From: an uncultured Dyadobacter sp.
GTDB taxonomy: Bacteria; Bacteroidota; Bacteroidia; Cytophagales; Spirosomataceae
Direction of reading: 5' to 3'
Length of the DNA: 10,435 nt
Assembly (NCBI GenBank): GCA_937880795.1
Contig: CALGRQ010000217.1
Coordinates: 1-10,435 of the forward strand
Part shown: one piece after another, positions 7,578-10,435 of the stretch
Layout: the number at the start of each line of letters is the position of its first letter
Numbering within the stretch: position 1 is the first letter of the stretch
Program-made: the position numbers and the translations under genes
Notes under the pieces: model-generated
Told to the model about the DNA's origin: nothing
What the model saw: the letters and a program-made list of their open reading frames with translations, nothing else
The model's database searches: none

Positions 7578-7976
7578 TTATTCAGAAACAAAGTACGGTT
7601 TTAATTTTTCAAGTAGCCGGTCCGGTGCCATGCATAACTTGTTATTATCCTTACGTTGGAAAACCAAAGTTGTCTCGCCCGTATTCAACAAAACATTTTC
7701 CTGGTTTCTGATTTCGTATTGGAAAATCACCCTTACACCCGGCATTTCATGAAGCGTAACTCGGATACTCAAAAGGTCGTCATATCTGGCCGGCTTTAAA
7801 TAACGTGATCTGTTTTCATACACAGGCATCATTACGCCCTCATCTTCCATGGCTTTGTAATGGAAATCGATGCTTCTTAATGCCTCAACCCTACCAATTT
7901 CGTAGTAACGAGCATAATTACCATAATAAACATATCCCATTTGGTCGGTGTCAGCGTAGCGAACCCTTAAAAACAA
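7578..7976 (-). CDS. Acyl-CoA thioesterase, YbgC/4-hydroxybenzoyl-CoA thioesterase (hotdog) family
   Basis: A 132-residue single hotdog-fold enzyme expected to hydrolyse acyl-CoA (or acyl-ACP) thioesters in the cytoplasm. The family signature RVRYADTDQMGYVYYGNYARYYEIGRVE lies at 4-31 (two halves around Gly14), with the catalytic Asp in the DTD motif (Asp9 or Asp11), followed by YLKPARYDDLL (59-69) and the long strand pair ending in GETTLVFQ (100-107). In Gram-negatives with a Tol-Pal operon YbgC sits beside tolQ; here it follows mltG instead, so its substrate is open. The start is odd: the frame upstream is closed by TGA at 7989-7991 and the only usual start codon before the signature is TTG at 7976, giving an N-terminus a few residues shorter than usual. 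That TTG lies inside the T-rich tail of a terminator-like hairpin (7981-8011). It is followed at 17 bases by yihY. Confidence 0.9.
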   Translation of the reverse strand: MFLRVRYADTDQMGYVYYGNYARYYEIGRVEALRSIDFHYKAMEDEGVMMPVYENRSRYLKPARYDDLLSIRVTLHEMPGVRVIFQYEIRNQENVLLNTGETTLVFQRKDNNKLCMAPDRLLEKLKPYFVSE

Positions 7977-8011
7977 TAAACCGGATGATCACTTGACAGA
8001 TACTCATCCGG
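7971..8011 (-). terminator. Terminator-like hairpin between mltG and the thioesterase gene
   Basis: CCGGATGA (7981-7988) pairs perfectly with TCATCCGG (8004-8011), leaving a 15-base loop. Read on the minus strand the stem is followed by TTTATTGTTTTTAAGG, a T-rich tail as in an intrinsic terminator of mltG. The tail contains the TTG start codon of the thioesterase, only four bases past the stem. It could be a leaky terminator or attenuator, or a hairpin that controls translation initiation. The stem is clear; its role is inferred. Confidence 0.55.
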
Positions 8012-8018
8012 CCTGTGT

Positions 8019-8040
8019 CATAGAAACAACTGTTTCCATG
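8019..8040. repeat. Near-perfect palindrome after mltG
   Basis: CATAGAAACA (8019-8028) and TGTTTCCATG (8031-8040) form ten-base arms around a two-base centre with a single mismatch (8022 against 8037). The centre is too small for a good RNA hairpin loop without melting, so a dimeric protein-binding site is as plausible as a transcript structure. It begins eight bases beyond the mltG stop codon and stands next to the hairpin at 7981-8011. Confidence 0.45.
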
Positions 8041-8047
8041 CACGCAA

Positions 8048-9085
8048 TTACTTCATAATTTTCAAACGATTCAATTCTGCCTGATACATTCTCGCATTAT
8101 TGAGGTGGTCGGCATATGTTTTTGCAAAAGCGTGGTAACCCGACAAATCAGCTTTGGCACACATGTATAGATAATCATGTTTATCATAATTCAATACCGC
8201 ATCCATCGATTTTAAGTCAGCCACACGGATTGGACCGGGAGGAAGTCCAATATTTACATAAGTGTTGTACGGTGACTTTACCCGCAATTGTTCGTTCAAA
8301 ATACGCTTGATCCCAAAATCTTGCAAAGCAAATTTAATCGTCGGATCGGCCTGTAACGGCATAGAAGCATTTAAACGGTTCATATATAAACCGGCTACAC
8401 GCGGGCGTTCATCTACTTTTCTAGCCTGCTCTTCTTCTACAATGGAAGCCAAAATAGATACCTGAATGGGTGTAAGTCCAATTTCCTTCGCCTTGGCCAA
8501 TTTGTCGTCGGTCCAATATTTTTTATATTCGGAATGCATACGATCCAAGAATTTTTCAGTCCCCGTATTCCAGTACACATCATAGGTATTGGGCAAAAAC
8601 ATAGAAACTATCGTAAGCGTGTCCATTCCATATTTGCGGCAAACTTCAGGATCATTTAAAGCCTTTCTAAAATTATCTTCTCCAAATTCGAACCGGGTAC
8701 CAATTCTAGTGATCAAATCCTCTTTGAGTCTGATATTATTGAAAGTAAGTTTCACCGCATCCTGTTCCCCTGAAACAAGTTTCTTAACCGCTTGATAGTT
8801 GCTGGTATTCGGCTTTAAAACATAACGACCCGGCTTCACATTTTCAGGATAGTCCAGAAACTTGGCCAAAAAACGAAAAGAAATCTGATCGGTTATTACC
8901 TCGTGTTTATTCAAAGAGTCCAGTACCGATTGGTAGGAAGCCTTCTGAGGTATTAGCAACACAAAACTATTTTGCTTGTCGGCCTGTATATTAGGCGTTT
9001 TGAAAATTTGCCAGAAATAAAAAGTAAACGTGGTTGTTAGAATGGCCAGGGTAACAAATATTCCAACTTTTAAATTACGAGACAT
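8048..9085 (-). CDS. mltG: Endolytic peptidoglycan transglycosylase MltG (YceG-like)
   Basis: A 345-residue inner-membrane lytic transglycosylase that cleaves nascent glycan strands and is thought to set their length, acting with the peptidoglycan synthases. Residues 1-6 are cytoplasmic, about 7-27 form the N-terminal membrane anchor, and the rest is periplasmic. A LysM-like region covers about 40-105 (PQKASYQSVLDSL, KPGRYVLKPN). The catalytic YceG domain has FLPNTYDVYW (163-172), ASIVEEE (213-219; Glu217 matches the family's catalytic Glu), LQADPTI (244-250), SPYNTY (271-276), GLPPGPI (280-286) and HAFAKTYADH (318-327). All key segments are present and the length is typical. The ATG at 9085 gives a sensible anchor. 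It starts 55 bases after the dehydrogenase stop, with no terminator visible between, so it could share its transcript. Confidence 0.97.
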   Translation of the reverse strand: MSRNLKVGIFVTLAILTTTFTFYFWQIFKTPNIQADKQNSFVLLIPQKASYQSVLDSLNKHEVITDQISFRFLAKFLDYPENVKPGRYVLKPNTSNYQAVKKLVSGEQDAVKLTFNNIRLKEDLITRIGTRFEFGEDNFRKALNDPEVCRKYGMDTLTIVSMFLPNTYDVYWNTGTEKFLDRMHSEYKKYWTDDKLAKAKEIGLTPIQVSILASIVEEEQARKVDERPRVAGLYMNRLNASMPLQADPTIKFALQDFGIKRILNEQLRVKSPYNTYVNIGLPPGPIRVADLKSMDAVLNYDKHDYLYMCAKADLSGYHAFAKTYADHLNNARMYQAELNRLKIMK

Positions 9086-9140
9086 GAGTTTTTACGTTAA
9101 GCTGTGAGCTATTGGCTTTTGATATTATAAATTTCACTAA

Positions 9141-10211
9141 CTACTTATCAAAACTGATATTGAAACGTTGCGCCAGTTCAGATAAAGACAATATAACTGG
9201 TTCCAAAAGTTCAATTCCCTCTATACTACGTACGGCCTCTATCTCTCTTTCCGGATCACCCGGAATCAAAACCCGCTTGCCTTCTACCGCGCGTGCACCT
9301 CTGAACGCCCCAATCCATTTATCCATGTCCTTTTTGAAATCGTCGGCAGGCCTGAAACCATCAATACGCATCGCCCCTAAAAAATGACCCGTTCCTAATC
9401 CACCTTCCTGAGCGGACATAAATCCGGCGGTAGCAAAGGGAGGAACCCATGGTCCAAAATTAGCTCCGGACAATACGCCAGAAAATATATCTACGATTGC
9501 ACCCAGACCATATCCCTTGTGACTGCCATGTTCGCGGTCGGAGCCAAGCGGCAATAAACCTCCCCCACTTTTCACTGCATTAGAATCTGTGGTATCCTGC
9601 CCTTCTGCGTCCTGAGCCCAGCCCAATGGTGCGGGTAGTCCCTTTCGTTGCAAGATTTCAAATTTACCGTAAGCCACAGCAGTCGATGCAAAGTCGGCCA
9701 CAAACGGCGGCTCATGCAATGCTGGCACTGCAACCGCTATCGGATTTGTACCTAATAATTTATCCAAAGAAAAAGTAGGTGCTACCAAAGGTGCTGCGTT
9801 GGTCATCGTCATACCAATCATTTCTTTTTGCAACGCCAGCATGGCATGATAACCTGCTATACCAAAATGATTAGAATTACGTACAGAAACCCATCCTGAA
9901 CCTACCTTCTCGGCCTTCTCCATGGCAATTTCCATAGCTTTCGGCGCCACCACCAGACCCAATCCCCGATCTCCATCCACAACCGCCGTGCTTGGTGTTT
10001 CATGTACAATTTTAATATCGGGGGTGGGATTCAGTCGGCCGTTGTCGTACAAACGTACATAGCCTGCCAAACGTGCTATACCATGAGAGTCTACCCCTCT
10101 TAAATCTGCACTGATGAGCACTTCTGATGCAAGCTTGGCCTCTTCCGGGCGGCATCCAATGGCTAAAAATACCTCTTCTGTAAAATGCTTTAAATAACTT
10201 GCCTGATACAT
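9141..10211 (-). CDS. Ldh family (malate/L-lactate/ureidoglycolate type) NAD(P)-dependent oxidoreductase
   Basis: A 356-residue member of the LDH2/MDH2 oxidoreductase family, unrelated to the classic Rossmann-fold lactate dehydrogenases. Members oxidise 2-hydroxy acids (malate, L-lactate, ureidoglycolate, 2,3-diketo-L-gulonate) with NAD(P). Seen here: the DLRGVDSHGIARL segment (36-48) with the His44/Arg48 pair of the active site, NSNHFGIAGYHAM (112-124), the GTNPIAVAVP cofactor-binding loop (154-163), FVADFAST (170-177), and GSHKGYGL (229-236). The length and order are normal and no residue is obviously missing. The substrate cannot be deduced from sequence, and mltG downstream gives no metabolic hint. 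The ATG at 10211 is the natural start, with no Shine-Dalgarno motif. A candidate promoter lies at 10285-10315. Confidence 0.93.
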   Translation of the reverse strand: MYQASYLKHFTEEVFLAIGCRPEEAKLASEVLISADLRGVDSHGIARLAGYVRLYDNGRLNPTPDIKIVHETPSTAVVDGDRGLGLVVAPKAMEIAMEKAEKVGSGWVSVRNSNHFGIAGYHAMLALQKEMIGMTMTNAAPLVAPTFSLDKLLGTNPIAVAVPALHEPPFVADFASTAVAYGKFEILQRKGLPAPLGWAQDAEGQDTTDSNAVKSGGGLLPLGSDREHGSHKGYGLGAIVDIFSGVLSGANFGPWVPPFATAGFMSAQEGGLGTGHFLGAMRIDGFRPADDFKKDMDKWIGAFRGARAVEGKRVLIPGDPEREIEAVRSIEGIELLEPVILSLSELAQRFNISFDK

Positions 10212-10284
10212 ATTGCGCTTATAAATAGAAACAGCTTTTGAATTTTAAATGTCAACTGATTAAGATTATTGAGAACCAGTGATG

Positions 10285-10315
10285 CAAATATCTATATTCC
10301 GTGGGCATCGTCCAA
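10285..10315 (-). promoter_or_regulatory. Candidate Bacteroidota-type promoter for the Ldh-family gene
   Basis: On the minus strand TTG (10315-10313) is followed after 20 bases by GATATTTG (10292-10285), one mismatch from the TAnnTTTG -7 consensus of Bacteroidota housekeeping promoters, at a usual spacing from the -33 TTG. Transcription would begin near 10278, leaving a 5' leader of roughly 65 bases. Such motifs are short, so this is a candidate only. Confidence 0.35.
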
Positions 10316-10344
10316 TATTTTAAATTTTACAAGAACATATAATC

Positions 10345-10357
10345 CGGTATAGTACCG
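10345..10357. repeat. Short dyad in the right-hand intergenic region
   Basis: CGGTA (10345-10349) and TACCG (10353-10357) are separated by three bases. The dyad lies between the two oppositely directed promoter candidates in the 224-base region 10212-10435, in a position suited to an operator. At five bases per arm it could easily be chance. Confidence 0.25.
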
Positions 10358-10369
10358 AAATACCACGTT

Positions 10370-10405
10370 TTGTTCATGAGGAAGCTTTGTAAATCTGTAC
10401 CTTTG
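10370..10405 (+). promoter_or_regulatory. Candidate plus-strand promoter for a gene beyond the window
   Basis: TACCTTTG at 10398-10405 is a perfect TAnnTTTG -7 element. A TTG at 10370-10372 lies upstream with a 25-base spacer, a little long. The 30 bases that follow hold no start codon with a long frame. If real, it drives a gene to the right, divergent from the Ldh-family gene. Confidence 0.45.
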
Positions 10406-10435
10406 TAGTCCAAACAAAAGCAAACCGGTAGCATT

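Overview
The window reads as a chromosomal housekeeping segment of a Bacteroidota bacterium, most likely a Cytophagales/Sphingobacteriales-type organism (Dyadobacter or Pedobacter-like; genus not provable from this alone). The clues are moderate AT-richness, start codons preceded by A/T-rich sequence instead of Shine-Dalgarno motifs, matches to the Bacteroidota promoter form TAnnTTTG, and a typical gene repertoire: a DUF937-OmpA protein, ClpC with a UVR segment, a short TsaC-type YrdC protein, WbqC and a YbgC-like thioesterase. All nine genes lie on the minus strand, so the order of transcription is right to left. I see no mobile element, CRISPR array, tRNA or rRNA, and no gene-free stretch longer than about 225 bases.

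In transcription order: an Ldh-family (malate/L-lactate type) dehydrogenase (10211-9141); MltG endolytic transglycosylase (9085-8048); a small acyl-CoA thioesterase of the YbgC/4HBT hotdog family (7976-7578); a YihY/BrkB membrane protein interrupted by one in-frame TAA (7560-6637); a family-2 glycosyltransferase (6517-5510); a TsaC/Sua5-type threonylcarbamoyl-AMP synthase (5492-4866); a WbqC-family protein (4790-4134); ClpC (4069-1529); and a DUF937-transmembrane-OmpA protein (1324-59). Strong minus-strand intrinsic terminators follow clpC (1454-1490) and the OmpA gene (1-34). The last 224 bases (10212-10435) are intergenic. They carry a likely promoter for the dehydrogenase and a good plus-strand promoter motif for a gene beyond the window.

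Functionally, the block mixes envelope biogenesis (MltG, glycosyltransferase, WbqC, OmpA-like protein, YihY), tRNA modification (TsaC) and protein quality control (ClpC). Spacings of 17 bases (thioesterase-yihY, glycosyltransferase-tsaC) suggest local co-transcription. No dedicated defence or biosynthetic system is visible.

The points most worth a second look are: (1) the single nonsense codon in an otherwise intact yihY; (2) a terminator-like hairpin whose T-rich tail contains the only usable start codon (TTG) of the thioesterase gene, preceded by a second palindrome and an 11-codon mini-ORF; (3) the topology of the signal-peptide-less DUF937-OmpA protein; and (4) inverted repeats in the short clpC leader.
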